Notes: generated by a model not told the origin, from the sequence alone. DNA of 64,000 nt from Streptomyces sp. NA04227 (GCF_013364195.1 NZ_CP054918.1:7553001-7617000); one strand, 5' to 3'; shown: positions 44,777 to 54,576, counted from the stretch's first letter. Translations and numbers: made by a program.

Positions 44777-45739
44777 TCAACGCGCGACGCTGAGGGAGAG
44801 CGCGAACCGTCCGGCGCTGTCCGTCCACCAGTGGCTGGTGTCCAGGCCCGCGGCGGCCAGCTCGGCGCGCAGCCCCTCCTCGCGGAACTTGGCCGAGACC
44901 TCGGTACGCAGTTCCTCACCCGCCTCGAAGTCGACCGCGAGGTCGAGGGCGGGGATCTTCACGCCGACCGGGCGCAGCGCCCGCAGTCGCATCTCGATCC
45001 ACTCCTCCTCGCGGTTCCACAGGGCCACGTGCGCGAAGTCCTCGGGGTCGAAGTTCGCGTCGAGTTCGCGGTTGACGACCAAGAGGACGTTCTTGTTGAA
45101 CTCGGCGGTCACACCCTGCGCGTCGTCGTAGGCGGCGACCAGCACGGCCTCCTCCTTGACCAGGTCGGTGCCGAGCAGCAGCGCGTCGCCCGGGTCGAGC
45201 ATGGCCCGGACCGAGGTGAGGAAGCGGGCGCGTTCGGCGGGCAGCAGGTTGCCGAGGGTGCCGCCGAGGAAGGCGACCAGGCGCGGGCCCGGCGTGGCCG
45301 GCAGGGCGAACGACGTGGTGAAGTCGGCGATCAGACCGTGCACATCGAGACCGGGGTGCTCCGCGGCGATCGCCTCGCCCGCCTGGGCGAGGGCACTGGC
45401 GCTGACGTCGACGGGCACATAGGCCTTCAGCTCGGTCAGTTCGTCGAGCAGGTGCCGCGTCTTCTCCGAGGAACCGGAGCCGAGTTCGACCAGGGTGCGG
45501 GCCCGGGACGCCGCGGCGATCTCGCCGGAACGTTCCCGCAGAATCTCCGCCTCGGCACGCGTCGGGTAGTACTCGGGGAGCCGGGTGATCTCCTCGAACA
45601 GGTCACTGCCACGCGCGTCGTAGAACCACTTCGGCGGCAGCGTCTTGGGGGTACAGGTCAGTCCGTGCAGGACATCGGTGCGCAGGGCCGCGTCCGTCGC
45701 GTCCTCGGGCAGGGTGCGGGTGAGATGGAACGGGCTCAC
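44777..45739 (-). CDS. egtD: L-histidine N-alpha-methyltransferase
   Basis: The protein has 320 residues. TPKTLPPKWFYDARGSDLFE and ITRLPEYYPTRAEAEIL are EgtD signatures; TLVELGSGSSEKTRHLLD is the SAM site. It converts histidine to hercynine, the first committed compound of ergothioneine synthesis. GTG 45739 overlaps the egtC stop by GTGA. Confidence 0.96.
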   Translation of the reverse strand: MSPFHLTRTLPEDATDAALRTDVLHGLTCTPKTLPPKWFYDARGSDLFEEITRLPEYYPTRAEAEILRERSGEIAAASRARTLVELGSGSSEKTRHLLDELTELKAYVPVDVSASALAQAGEAIAAEHPGLDVHGLIADFTTSFALPATPGPRLVAFLGGTLGNLLPAERARFLTSVRAMLDPGDALLLGTDLVKEEAVLVAAYDDAQGVTAEFNKNVLLVVNRELDANFDPEDFAHVALWNREEEWIEMRLRALRPVGVKIPALDLAVDFEAGEELRTEVSAKFREEGLRAELAAAGLDTSHWWTDSAGRFALSLSVAR

Positions 45740-46491
45740 GCGGACGGCTCCTTCAACGGGGTCAGCTGGACATCGGTACGGCTCGCGACGAGCAGAGTGG
45801 CCTCGGGCACCTGCCGCCAGCGCGGGTCGTCGTCGTACGGTTCGGAGGCCACCACGGCCCGCTCGCCGGGTTCGGCGAGGAACCACAGACTGTCCCCCCA
45901 CGCCGTGGCGGCGATCGACGTCCCGTCGGTGAGCAGCAGGTTCAGCCGTGACGACGGCGCCGCCTCGGCGACCTCGCGGACGGTTGCGGCCAGTGCCTCG
46001 CCGAGCGCCTCGCCGGAGCGCAGCCGCCGCAGCACCAGCGCCCACACCAGCGCGGAGTCGCAGCGCGCTTCGAGGCTCAGCAGTTCGGCGGGCGGCAGCC
46101 CGGCCGCGAGCGGGGCCAGCGACTGCGGCCAGCCGTTCACCGCGCCGTTGTGGCTGAACAGCCAGCGCTCGGCGGCGAACGGCGCCGCGGCCGCCTCCCC
46201 GTCGGCGCCCGCCAGGGTCGCGTCGCGCACCGCGGCGAGCAGCGCACCGGATCGCACCACCCGGGCGAGATCCCCGAACGACAGGTCGGACCAGATCGGC
46301 ACCGCACGCCGGTACCGCGCGGGCACCGGATCGCCCTCGGCGTACCAACCCACCCCGAAACCATCGGCGTTGACTGTCCCGTGCCGCTGGTGCCGGGGCT
46401 CCCAGGACTGCCGGTACAGCGCGTGCGGCTGCGCGATCAGCAGTTCGCCGAGCACCAACGGCGGCCCCACATAGGCAACATGACGGCACAT
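45736..46491 (-). CDS. egtC: Ergothioneine biosynthesis class II amidotransferase
   Basis: The protein has 251 residues. It begins MCRHVAYVGPP; Cys2 becomes the N-terminal nucleophile. NADGFGVGWYAEGD and LFSHNGAVNGW are Ntn amidohydrolase landmarks. It removes the gamma-glutamyl group from the EgtB sulfoxide product. The start overlaps the egtB stop as TGATG. Confidence 0.96.
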   Translation of the reverse strand: MCRHVAYVGPPLVLGELLIAQPHALYRQSWEPRHQRHGTVNADGFGVGWYAEGDPVPARYRRAVPIWSDLSFGDLARVVRSGALLAAVRDATLAGADGEAAAAPFAAERWLFSHNGAVNGWPQSLAPLAAGLPPAELLSLEARCDSALVWALVLRRLRSGEALGEALAATVREVAEAAPSSRLNLLLTDGTSIAATAWGDSLWFLAEPGERAVVASEPYDDDPRWRQVPEATLLVASRTDVQLTPLKEPSA

Positions 46492-47873
46492 CAGGCGACC
46501 GCCTCGTCCGGGTGGGCGTCCCGCGCAGTGCGGAACCCGGAGAAGATCTGCCGCCGGATCGGATAGTCCCAGTTGCGGAACGTGCCCCGGCAGGCCACCG
46601 CGTCCACGGCGAACGAACCACCGCGCAGCACCTTGTACTCGGGACCGAAGAACACCTGCGAGTACTCCCGGTAGGGGAAGGCCGCGAAGCCCGGATACGG
46701 AGCGAAGTCGCTCGCCGTCCACTCCCACACGTCGCCGATCAACTGCCGTACGCCCAGCGCGGATTGACCCTTCGGATAGCTCCCGGCGGGTGCGGGCCGC
46801 AGATGGCGCTGGCCCAGGTTGGCGTGCTCCTCGGTGGGGTCCTCGTCACCCCACGGGTAGCGGGTGGAGCGTCCGGTGACCGGGTCGTGGCGGGCGGCCT
46901 TCTCCCACTCGGTCTCGGTGGGCAGCCTGCGTCCCGCCCAGCGCGCGTATGCGTCGGCCTCGTACCAGCTCACGTGCAGCACCGGCTCCTGCGGCGGCAC
47001 CTCCTCGGTGACACCGAACCGGCGCCGCAGCCACCGGCCCCCCTCGTGCCGCCAGAACAGCGGTGCGGTGATCCGCTGCGCCTGGACATACGCCCAGCCC
47101 TCGGGCGTCCACCAGCGCGCGTCCTCGTAGCCACCGCTCTCCAGGAAGCGCAGATACGCGCCGTTGGTGACCGGGGCCGTGTCCAGATGGAACGCCTCGG
47201 TCCAACTGCGGTGCGCGGGGCGCTCGTTGTCCAGCGCCCAGGGTTCGGTGGACGTCCCCATGGTGAACTCGCCTGCCGGGACGAGGACTTCGGCCGGTCC
47301 TGGGTCGCCCACCACGGGAGCGGGATCGGGCGCGGTCAGCGCGGCGGGGCCCTTGCGGAGCTGATGGGTGATCAACATGGTCTCGTCGTGCTGCTGTTCG
47401 TGCTGGGCGATCATGCCGAAGGCGAACCCGGCGTCGGTGAGCGGACCACCGGTGAACGCGGTGCCCTCCAGCAGGTCCAGGGCGCGTCCACGCACCTCGG
47501 CGGCGTACCGGCGCGCTTCCACGGGCGGCAGCAACGGCAGCGAGGGCCGCGCGGACCGCGGATGCTCGAAGGCGTCGTACAGCGGGTCGATCTCGGGCCG
47601 CATCGCCGCGTGGCCGCCCACCGCGCGCAGCAGCCACTGCTCCTCCTGGTTGCCGATGTGGGCCAGGTCCCACACCAGCGGGGACATCAACGGCGAGTGC
47701 TGGGCGGTGAGTTCGGCCTCGTCGACGCAGCCGGTGAGCAGCGAGGTGCGCTCCCGGGCCCGCAGCAGGGCGGCCAGGGCGCGTGCGCGCAGTACGCCAT
47801 GGTCCGCGGCGTCCGCGGCGGCGTCGTCGTGCGCGGACGCGTCGGCGGTGGGGGTGGGGTGGTGGCCGGTCAT
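46491..47873 (-). CDS. egtB: Ergothioneine biosynthesis iron-dependent sulfoxide synthase
   Basis: The protein has 460 residues: an N-terminal DinB-like domain with iron-binding His in WDLAHIGNQEEQ and AQHEQQHDETM, and a C-terminal formylglycine-generating-enzyme-like domain (about 195-455, GEFTMGTSTEPWALDNE, RLPTETEWEKAARHD, FSGFRTAR). It couples hercynine to gamma-glutamylcysteine with oxygen. ATG 47873 overlaps the egtA stop by ATGA. Confidence 0.96.
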   Translation of the reverse strand: MTGHHPTPTADASAHDDAAADAADHGVLRARALAALLRARERTSLLTGCVDEAELTAQHSPLMSPLVWDLAHIGNQEEQWLLRAVGGHAAMRPEIDPLYDAFEHPRSARPSLPLLPPVEARRYAAEVRGRALDLLEGTAFTGGPLTDAGFAFGMIAQHEQQHDETMLITHQLRKGPAALTAPDPAPVVGDPGPAEVLVPAGEFTMGTSTEPWALDNERPAHRSWTEAFHLDTAPVTNGAYLRFLESGGYEDARWWTPEGWAYVQAQRITAPLFWRHEGGRWLRRRFGVTEEVPPQEPVLHVSWYEADAYARWAGRRLPTETEWEKAARHDPVTGRSTRYPWGDEDPTEEHANLGQRHLRPAPAGSYPKGQSALGVRQLIGDVWEWTASDFAPYPGFAAFPYREYSQVFFGPEYKVLRGGSFAVDAVACRGTFRNWDYPIRRQIFSGFRTARDAHPDEAVA

Positions 47874-49150
47874 CGCAGGGCGTCCTTCCCGTGGACGGTG
47901 AAACTCTCGATCAGGTCGTCGGCCGGACATCGTCCGGGCAATACCCGGTGCTCGATGAACTCCCGTACCGCGCCCAGGACTTCCTCACCCGCGCCGAGTC
48001 GCGGCAGCGCGTCGAGCGCGGCCGTGAAGCACCGCACCGCCGCCTCGTGCAGCTCGGGATCGGTGAGCGCGTCACGTGCCGCGCACTCCCACAGGGCGTT
48101 GTGCGGCGCGGGCCACTCGCCGTACCGCTCGGCGAGCGGCTTCACGGTCCGGTACGCGGTCTCGGCGGCGGCCGGGTCGTCGAACAGGGCCGTGGTGACG
48201 GCGAAGGGCACGATCCACCCGTCCTCGCCGGGCTGCGCGTCGATCATCCGCAACTCCAGGTGCCCGCGCGGCCGCACCGGCGGGAAGAGCGTGGTCAGGT
48301 GGTAGTCCAGGTCCGCGCGGGTGGGCGGGCGCCGTCCCGCGCCTGCTGCCCAGTCCCGGAAGGTCAGGCCCTCGGGCACCGACCACGGCCCGGCCTCCTC
48401 GCGGACGCACATCACCGGCGCGTCCAGGACCCGGCGCGTCCAGGCCGTGCGCGGGGCGACGGTCAGGTCGGGCGCCGCGCTGCGGCCCGGTTCGATGCCC
48501 GCCCAGAACGCCTGCCGGGTCGACCGCCAGCCGGTCAACCGGCCCGCGTGGACGGGGGAGTTGGCGAAGGCCGCCACCAGGACCGGGCCGAGCCGGTGGG
48601 CAAGGAGCCAGCGGCGCGCGTGGCCGAGGGGGCCGGGCTCCTCGTGGCCCGCGTCCAGACAGACCTGGACGGAGGCCGAGGCGCACATCATGCCGCGCCC
48701 GTCGGGTCCCGCCCGGTCGAGGTAGGCCTCCATGGCGTCGTAGCGCGGCGCGTGGACCAGCCTGCGCGGGGCGCACCACGGATTGGCGCCGAGTCCGGCG
48801 AGGCTCAGTCCGAGGGTGGCCAGGGTGTCGCGTACGCGGGTCAGATCGGCCGAGACGGCGCGTACGCAGTCCGTCAGGGCGGGAGCCGGGAGGGAGGAGA
48901 GTTCCAGCTGACCGCCCGGCTCCACGGTCAGCGGTGAGCTCAGATCGAGAGCTCTCAGGGCCCGGCAGGCCTCGTCGAGCCGCTCGCCCGAGAGCGGCAG
49001 GGAGGGCTGTCCGGTCTCCTGGAGCAGCCACTCCACCTCGACACCCACGGCGGCGGGAGGGCCGGTCTTGAAACAGATCCCGTGGACGATTTCCTCGACT
49101 TCGGCCACCGATATCCCGGGGCCGTCGGTCCTGCAGACTTGGTCGGACAT
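47870..49150 (-). CDS. egtA: Ergothioneine pathway glutamate-cysteine ligase
   Basis: The protein has 426 residues of the GCS2 fold. VGVEVEWLLQ gives ATP/metal ligands; TVEPGGQLELSSLP and MMCASASVQVCLDAG are typical. It makes gamma-glutamylcysteine for EgtB. It is first in egtABCD; no egtE (C-S lyase) is next to egtD, as in other Streptomyces where it lies elsewhere. Confidence 0.95.
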   Translation of the reverse strand: MSDQVCRTDGPGISVAEVEEIVHGICFKTGPPAAVGVEVEWLLQETGQPSLPLSGERLDEACRALRALDLSSPLTVEPGGQLELSSLPAPALTDCVRAVSADLTRVRDTLATLGLSLAGLGANPWCAPRRLVHAPRYDAMEAYLDRAGPDGRGMMCASASVQVCLDAGHEEPGPLGHARRWLLAHRLGPVLVAAFANSPVHAGRLTGWRSTRQAFWAGIEPGRSAAPDLTVAPRTAWTRRVLDAPVMCVREEAGPWSVPEGLTFRDWAAGAGRRPPTRADLDYHLTTLFPPVRPRGHLELRMIDAQPGEDGWIVPFAVTTALFDDPAAAETAYRTVKPLAERYGEWPAPHNALWECAARDALTDPELHEAAVRCFTAALDALPRLGAGEEVLGAVREFIEHRVLPGRCPADDLIESFTVHGKDALR

Positions 49151-49533
49151 CTGGGGATTCTCCGATCCTCAGGTCGGGGTACGGGCCCGCTTCCGGCGAA
49201 CCCGCCCGTACAGCCAAGACCTTCCCGGCGGATCCCACAAGAGCGCCCGAAGAGGGCGCGACGACCTGTCGCGTACCCGGCACGGGCCGTTCGCCAGGGC
49301 CTCCCACGTGCCCTTTCCGTCACCTGCTCCCGGTGCCGCCGGCCGACGGAGGCTCTGCGGAGAGCGGCACCGGTGTGGGCCGGTACCGCTCCCCCTTGGT
49401 GGAGCAGACAAAGGACATTCTGGGCCCGTCCAAGGATCGTGTCGCGCTGGACGATCACGTTCCGTGTTCGAGAGGTGACGCGGCCCCGCGTTCGCGAGGT
49501 GACGTGCCCTGCCTTCCCGGCGAGCCCGCCCCC
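49151..49533. other. Intergenic region upstream of egtA
   Basis: These 383 bp contain the egtA promoter region (elements unclear) and near-perfect 15-bp direct repeats at 49466-49504. No coding frame was convincing. Confidence 0.45.
49466..49504. repeat. 15-bp direct repeats
   Basis: GTTCGAGAGGTGACG (49466-49480) and GTTCGCGAGGTGACG (49490-49504) match at 14 of 15 positions with a 24-bp period. They could be a regulator site or the trace of a small duplication. Confidence 0.6.
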
Positions 49534-50013
49534 TCAGCGCCAGCCGTAACGCTCGCGCAGCCGGTTCACCACCAACTGGAAGCGGCCCCGGTCCAGCGCA
49601 CAGGCCTCCCGGCGCATCCCCTTGTCGTGCACGCGCAGTACGCGGTCGACGTCCACCCAGGAGTCGCGTCCGGCCCGGTCCCAGGGGCCGCTGCCTATCG
49701 GCACCCACTCGCGGTTGTGGTGGTGCGGCTTGCTGGTGAGCTGGACGGCGAGGAGGGTGCCGGCCGCCTCCCGGGCGACCACGAGCACCGGGCGGTCCTT
49801 GCCGCGGCCGTCGTTCTCCTCGTAGGGCACCCACGTCCACACGATCTCGCCCGGGTCGGGGTCGCCGTCGTGGGCGGGGGAGTACTCGGTGCGTACCCGT
49901 CCCACCCGGTCCGGATCGGCTTCGGTTGTCGCGCTGGGACCGCACCGACCGGGAGTGGCGGGGCCCGCGGCGTCGTGCGGTCCGGTGGCGCGCGTATCAG
50001 GATTGGCTGTCAC
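49534..50013 (-). CDS. PemK/MazF-like protein without an antitoxin
   Basis: The protein has 159 residues. After a disordered start (about 1-50) comes the PemK-like barrel: GEIVWTWVPYEEN, KDRPVLVVAREAAGTLLAV and SWVDVDRVLRV. The fold is that of RNase toxins, but the conserved antitoxin partner is absent. Streptomyces proteins of this type are often solitary. GTG 50013 was chosen because upstream sequence loses codon bias. Confidence 0.82.
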   Translation of the reverse strand: MTANPDTRATGPHDAAGPATPGRCGPSATTEADPDRVGRVRTEYSPAHDGDPDPGEIVWTWVPYEENDGRGKDRPVLVVAREAAGTLLAVQLTSKPHHHNREWVPIGSGPWDRAGRDSWVDVDRVLRVHDKGMRREACALDRGRFQLVVNRLRERYGWR

Positions 50014-50233
50014 GGCGGCCACGGTAGGGGAGTGCCACGGCGGTGCGTGCGCCGGGGCGAAGCCGCACCACGCGGCACCGGACGCGTGCCGCAGGCCAAG
50101 TCCCCTTCCCCTGCGCCCTGTTGAGCGGGCCCGGTACACGCATCCCGTACGAACCGTCCCCCGGGCAACGTCCCGCAGGCGGCCACAACGGCCGCTGCCG
50201 CGCCGCCGCTTGGCGTGAAAGGATGCTCCGGTC

Positions 50234-51286
50234 ATGGTGCAGATACCGAATGAACAGGCCACGCGGGCACAGGTTCCGCCACAGCGCGCCGCGCACTCCG
50301 TGCCCACCAGCGCGGACGTGGCGCGGCGTGCCGGAGTCTCGCGCGCCACCGTCTCGTACGTGCTGAACAACGTCCCGGCGGTGCGCATCAGCGAACCGAC
50401 CCGGCGCCGGGTGCGGGAGGCGGCGAGAGAACTTGGCTACGTCCCGCACGCCGCGGCGCGCAGCCTGCGCGCCGGACAGAGCCGGATGGTCCTGATGCCC
50501 TCCCCGAGCGCACCCGTCGGGGCGCTCTACCACCGGTTCTTCAACGAGTTCCAGTGGGCGCTGAGCCGTCTCGACTACACGGTCGTGCAGTACGGCAGCG
50601 TCGGGCTCAGCGGCGACGACGCGGCGCTCGCCTGGGCGGAGCTGCGCCCGGTGGCCGTGGTCGCGCCCGGCGCGCACGAACTCGGCCCGCAGGGCGTGGC
50701 CATCCTCAAACGCTCCGGCGCGCGCGCCGTCATCACGGTGGGCCCCCGCGCCGTCGAAGGCGCGCACGCCCTGCTCGTCGACCACCGCACGGTCGGCCGC
50801 TGCGCCGCGGAACACCTCCTCGCCCGCGGCTGCCGCCGGATCGGCGTGGTCATGCCGGAACTCACCGCCCTGGAGTTCTACTCCCGGCCCCGCCTCGCCG
50901 GGGTGCGCGAGGCCGCCGAGGCCGCGGGCGCCGAGGTCAGGGAGCTGCCGCTGGCCTACGAGGAGGAGTCCGCCGCCCGACTGGCGGCGCGGTGGCGCGA
51001 CTGGGGCCTCGACGGCGTCTTCGCCTTCAACGACGAGTACGCGATGCTGCTGATGGCAGCCCTGCGCGACGAGGGCCTCGACATCCCGGCCGACACGGCC
51101 ATGGTCGGCGTCGACGACCTCGTACTGGGACGCCTTCTGCGGCCGCGCCTGACCACCGTCCGCATGGACCTGCCCTCCGGGCAGGAGCTGGCCGAACTGG
51201 TCGACCGCACCGTCCGCCACCCCGGCGGCTCACCCGTGGTGCGCGACCTGCTCGGCACCACCCTGGTGCCGCGCGAATCGAGCTGA
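50234..51286 (+). CDS. LacI family transcriptional regulator
   Basis: The protein has 350 residues. The helix-turn-helix lies near residues 26-70 (TSADVARRAGVSRATVSYVL), after a 25-residue extension unusual for the family. The periplasmic-binding-like effector domain follows. The target sugar operon is not next to it. ATG 50234 is the only good start. Confidence 0.93.
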   Translation: MVQIPNEQATRAQVPPQRAAHSVPTSADVARRAGVSRATVSYVLNNVPAVRISEPTRRRVREAARELGYVPHAAARSLRAGQSRMVLMPSPSAPVGALYHRFFNEFQWALSRLDYTVVQYGSVGLSGDDAALAWAELRPVAVVAPGAHELGPQGVAILKRSGARAVITVGPRAVEGAHALLVDHRTVGRCAAEHLLARGCRRIGVVMPELTALEFYSRPRLAGVREAAEAAGAEVRELPLAYEEESAARLAARWRDWGLDGVFAFNDEYAMLLMAALRDEGLDIPADTAMVGVDDLVLGRLLRPRLTTVRMDLPSGQELAELVDRTVRHPGGSPVVRDLLGTTLVPRESS

Positions 51287-51303
51287 GCGGCCGGGGCACG
51301 GGA

Positions 51304-51334
51304 CGGGCGGGTGCGCCGTACGCACATCCGCCCG
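51304..51334. terminator. Terminator between lacI-type and thioredoxin genes
   Basis: CGGGCGGGTGCG (51304-51315) pairs with CGCACATCCGCCCG (51321-51334) with a small bulge; the convergent genes end on both sides. Confidence 0.65.
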
Positions 51335-51362
51335 GCCGCGGGCCCTTCGGCCGTCCGGAGCG

Positions 51363-51767
51363 TCAGGCCTGCGGGCCCGCCCCGGCCCCCTTCTCCTGCT
51401 CCTGCGCCTCGGCCTCGGCGATCGCCCGGCGCACCTCGTCCATGTCCAGATTGCGTGCCTGGCCGATGACATCGTCCAGGGCGGCCTTCGGCAGCGCTCC
51501 GGGCTGGGCGAAAACGGCGACCTGATCACGGACGATCATCAGGGTCGGAATCGAGCTGACGTTGAACGCCTGCGCGAGCTCCGGCTGCGCCTCGGTGTCG
51601 ATCTTGCCGAACACCAGGTCCTGGTTGGCCTCGGCGGCCTCTTCGTAGACGGGGGCGAACTGGCGGCAGGGACCGCACCAGGAGGCCCAGAAATCGATCA
51701 GGACGAACGCGTTGTCCGTGACCGTCCGGTCGAAGTTCTCCTTGGTGAGTTCCACGGTCCTCGTCAT
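51363..51767 (-). CDS. Thioredoxin
   Basis: The protein has 134 residues. The active site WCGPC has Cys31 and Cys34 (FWASWCGPCRQFAPVYEEAA). NVSSIPTLMIVRDQV gives the cis-Pro. The C-terminus carries an extra acidic tail (about 110-134, EAEAQEQEKGAGAGPQA). It reduces protein disulfides; no reductase gene is adjacent, though the divergent flavoprotein is of a related class. Confidence 0.95.
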   Translation of the reverse strand: MTRTVELTKENFDRTVTDNAFVLIDFWASWCGPCRQFAPVYEEAAEANQDLVFGKIDTEAQPELAQAFNVSSIPTLMIVRDQVAVFAQPGALPKAALDDVIGQARNLDMDEVRRAIAEAEAQEQEKGAGAGPQA

Positions 51768-51908
51768 GGTGTCCCCTAATTCGTTCTGCGGGTGCTGGTA
51801 CGTATACGGGTACCCGGGGTACCGCAGCTGACAACGGTGCGGGAACCCGGCGTATTCCGGCCGCGTACCCGTGTGGCCGCCGCGCACACCTCGGTTCAGA
51901 CTGGCCGC

Positions 51909-53354
51909 ATGACGCAGAGCGCGGAACGGGACGGATCCACCGCATACGACGTGATCGTGCTCGGCGCGGGCCCGGTCGGCGAGAACCTCGCCGACCGGGC
52001 CCGCGCCGCCGGACTGAGCACCGCGGTGGTCGAGAACGAGCTGGTGGGCGGCGAATGCTCGTACTGGGCGTGCATGCCGAGCAAGGCCTTGCTGCGGCCG
52101 GTGATCGCCGCGGCCGACGCGAAACGGGTTCCGGGCCTGCGCCAGGCGCTCACCGGCACCTTCGACAGCGCGGCCGTCCTCGCCCACCGTGACGCGTACA
52201 CCTCGCACTGGAAGGACGACGGCCAGGTCAAGTGGCTGGACGGGACCGGCGCCCGCCTCTACCGGGGCCGGGGCCGCCTGGACGGAACGCGCAGGGTGAC
52301 GGTCGTCGCCCCGGACGGCGGCCGTCACGACCTCACCGCCCGGCACGCCGTCGCGGTCTGCACCGGCAGCCGCGCGATGCTCCCCCCGCTGCCCGGCATC
52401 GAGGACGCCCGCCCGTGGACCAGCCGCGAGGCCACCAGCGCCGACCGGGTTCCGCCGCGGCTGCTCGTCGTCGGCGGCGGTGTGGTCGGCGTGGAGATGG
52501 CCACCGCCTGGCAGGCCCTCGGCTCCGAAGTGACCATGCTGGTACGCGGCGAACGGCTGCTCCCGCGCGTCGAGCCCTTCGCGGGCCAACTTGTCGCGGA
52601 CGAACTGCGCCGGGCCGGGGCCCAGGTGCGTACCGGCGTCTCGGTCACCTCCGTACAACGGCAGGACGGCTTGGTCACGGTCGGCCTGGACACCGGGGAG
52701 AGCGCCCAGGCGGAGGAGGTGCTGTTCGCCACCGGCCGGGCACCGCGCACCGACGACATCGGCCTGGAGACCCTGGGCCTGGAGCCCGGGAGCTGGCTCG
52801 ACGTGGACGACACCTGCCGGGTGCACGGCTTCGAGTGGCTGTACGCGGTCGGCGACGTCAACCACCGTGCGCTGCTCACCCATCAGGGCAAGTACCAGGC
52901 CCGGGTCGCGGGCGCCGCCCTCGCCGCCCGCGCCCGCGGCATCCCGCTCCTGGAGACCGACCGCTGGGGCGCCCACGCCGCGACGGCCGACCACGAGGCC
53001 GTGCCCCAAGTGGTGTTCACCGACCCCGAAGTGGCCGCCGTCGGCCTGTCCCTCGCCGAGGCGGAAGCGGCGGGCCACCGGGTACGCGCCGTCGATGTCG
53101 ACCTGACCTCCGTGGCCGGGGCCGGTCTCTTCCTCGACGGCTACCGGGGCCGCGCCCGTATGGTCGTCGACCTGGACCGCGAGGTGCTGCTCGGCGCGAC
53201 CTTCGCGGGACCCGGCGTCGCCGAACTCCTGCACGCGGCGACCATCGCGGTCACCGGTGAAGTCCCGCTGGAACGGCTGTGGCACGCCGTCCCCTCGTAC
53301 CCGACCATCAGCGAGGTCTGGCTGCGGCTTCTGGAGAAGTACCGGGACGAGTGA
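51909..53354 (+). CDS. FAD-dependent pyridine nucleotide-disulfide oxidoreductase
   Basis: The protein has 481 residues. FAD site VIVLGAGPVGENLADRAR; redox-active disulfide Cys50 and Cys55 in GGECSYWACMPSK; NAD(P) site LLVVGGGVVGVEMATAW; second FAD motif LYAVGDVNH; dimer domain ending PSYPTISEVWLRLLEKY. It belongs to the lipoamide dehydrogenase/mercuric reductase group. The substrate is uncertain. It is divergent from thioredoxin. Confidence 0.92.
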   Translation: MTQSAERDGSTAYDVIVLGAGPVGENLADRARAAGLSTAVVENELVGGECSYWACMPSKALLRPVIAAADAKRVPGLRQALTGTFDSAAVLAHRDAYTSHWKDDGQVKWLDGTGARLYRGRGRLDGTRRVTVVAPDGGRHDLTARHAVAVCTGSRAMLPPLPGIEDARPWTSREATSADRVPPRLLVVGGGVVGVEMATAWQALGSEVTMLVRGERLLPRVEPFAGQLVADELRRAGAQVRTGVSVTSVQRQDGLVTVGLDTGESAQAEEVLFATGRAPRTDDIGLETLGLEPGSWLDVDDTCRVHGFEWLYAVGDVNHRALLTHQGKYQARVAGAALAARARGIPLLETDRWGAHAATADHEAVPQVVFTDPEVAAVGLSLAEAEAAGHRVRAVDVDLTSVAGAGLFLDGYRGRARMVVDLDREVLLGATFAGPGVAELLHAATIAVTGEVPLERLWHAVPSYPTISEVWLRLLEKYRDE

Positions 53355-53381
53355 GCGTACGAGACCCGGGCCCCGGTCACC

Positions 53382-54533
53382 TCAGCGGCGCTTCACCGCA
53401 CGCAGCACCACGAACTTCGGGTCGCTCGCGACCAGTTGGCAGCCGCCGAACAGCCGCCGCAGCAGCGCGTGGTACCCGAGGTGCCGGTTGCCGACGATGC
53501 GCAGTTCGCCGCCGGTGCGCAGGGCCCGGTGGGCACTGGTGAACATCCGCCGGGCCGCGGCATCGGTCGTCGCTTGGTGGCTGTGGAACGGCGGGTTGCA
53601 CAGCACCAGATCGAGACTCGCCGGAGAAAAGCCGGTGAGCGCGTCCCCGACCGAGAACCGCGCCCGCTCGTCGTCCGGCCCCAGGTTCTCCTCGTACGTG
53701 GCCCGCGCGGAGGCGAGTGCCTGGTACGACTCGTCCGTGAAGTGCACCCGCGCCCGCGGCTCGGTGAGCGCGACCGCGGTGCCCACGAGCCCGTTCCCGC
53801 ACCCGAGATCGGCGACGTCCGCCTCCCCGAGCCCGTGCGGCAGCTGCCCGAGGAAGAACCGGGTCCCGATGTCGAGCCGGTCGGCACAGAACACCCCGGC
53901 ATGATTGGTGACCCACCGGCCGGACAACACTCCGATGTCCTCGGGCAGCCGGTAGCGCAACGGCCAGGGATTCGGCCCCGGTGAGAGCCCCCGCTCCGGG
54001 CGGCAGAAGATCAGCCGGGCCTTGCGCTCCGCGAGCGAGGTCGTCGTCGGACCCAGGATGTCCTCGAAGAGCCGCAACGTGGAGGTGTGGATCTCCTTGA
54101 CCATCCCCGTGCCGAGCACCACCGTCCCCGCGTGCACCGCCGGAGCCAGCCTGCGCAACTGATCCTCCAGCAGCCCAAGTGACTTGGGCACCCGGACCAG
54201 CAGCAGATCGACCTGCGCGGGCGGCTCGTCCCGCGTGGTGAGCAGGGTCGCCGCGGTGTCGTCGTACCCGGCCGCGGCGAGATTCGACTTCGTGGCCTCG
54301 CGCGCGAGATACGAGTCGGTGATCAGTACGGGCCCACGCTCGGCGAGCGCGGTGGTCAGCGCACCCCACCGGTCGCCGACGACCACGGGCGCCGTCTTCT
54401 CGGGCCCGTGCTCATCGAGGTGGCGCAGCAGATAGGCGTCGGCGGCGTCCCAGGCACGGAGCCGGTCGCGCGGATCCTCGGGAAACCGGCGAAGCGCCAG
54501 CTCACCCCAGGGGGTGGGAAAGGGGTCGTTCAT
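53382..54533 (-). CDS. RsmC/RlmG-like rRNA guanine-N2 methyltransferase
   Basis: The protein has 383 residues with duplicated methyltransferase-like halves. The second half is catalytic: ADLGCGNGLVGTAVAL (SAM site) and LVLCNPPFHSH (NPPF motif of N-methylation). This layout is typical of RsmC/RlmG. ATG 54533 begins MNDPFPTPWGELALRRFP. The rRNA target is inferred. Confidence 0.9.
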   Translation of the reverse strand: MNDPFPTPWGELALRRFPEDPRDRLRAWDAADAYLLRHLDEHGPEKTAPVVVGDRWGALTTALAERGPVLITDSYLAREATKSNLAAAGYDDTAATLLTTRDEPPAQVDLLLVRVPKSLGLLEDQLRRLAPAVHAGTVVLGTGMVKEIHTSTLRLFEDILGPTTTSLAERKARLIFCRPERGLSPGPNPWPLRYRLPEDIGVLSGRWVTNHAGVFCADRLDIGTRFFLGQLPHGLGEADVADLGCGNGLVGTAVALTEPRARVHFTDESYQALASARATYEENLGPDDERARFSVGDALTGFSPASLDLVLCNPPFHSHQATTDAAARRMFTSAHRALRTGGELRIVGNRHLGYHALLRRLFGGCQLVASDPKFVVLRAVKRR

Positions 54534-54576
54534 CGTGCCGCCCAGGCTAGCCGAGCCCGGGGCGCGGACCCCGGTC

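Noticed and set aside
49534..50233. Toxin-antitoxin pair.
   Set aside because: Only the PemK-like protein is present; no small antitoxin gene lies on either side.
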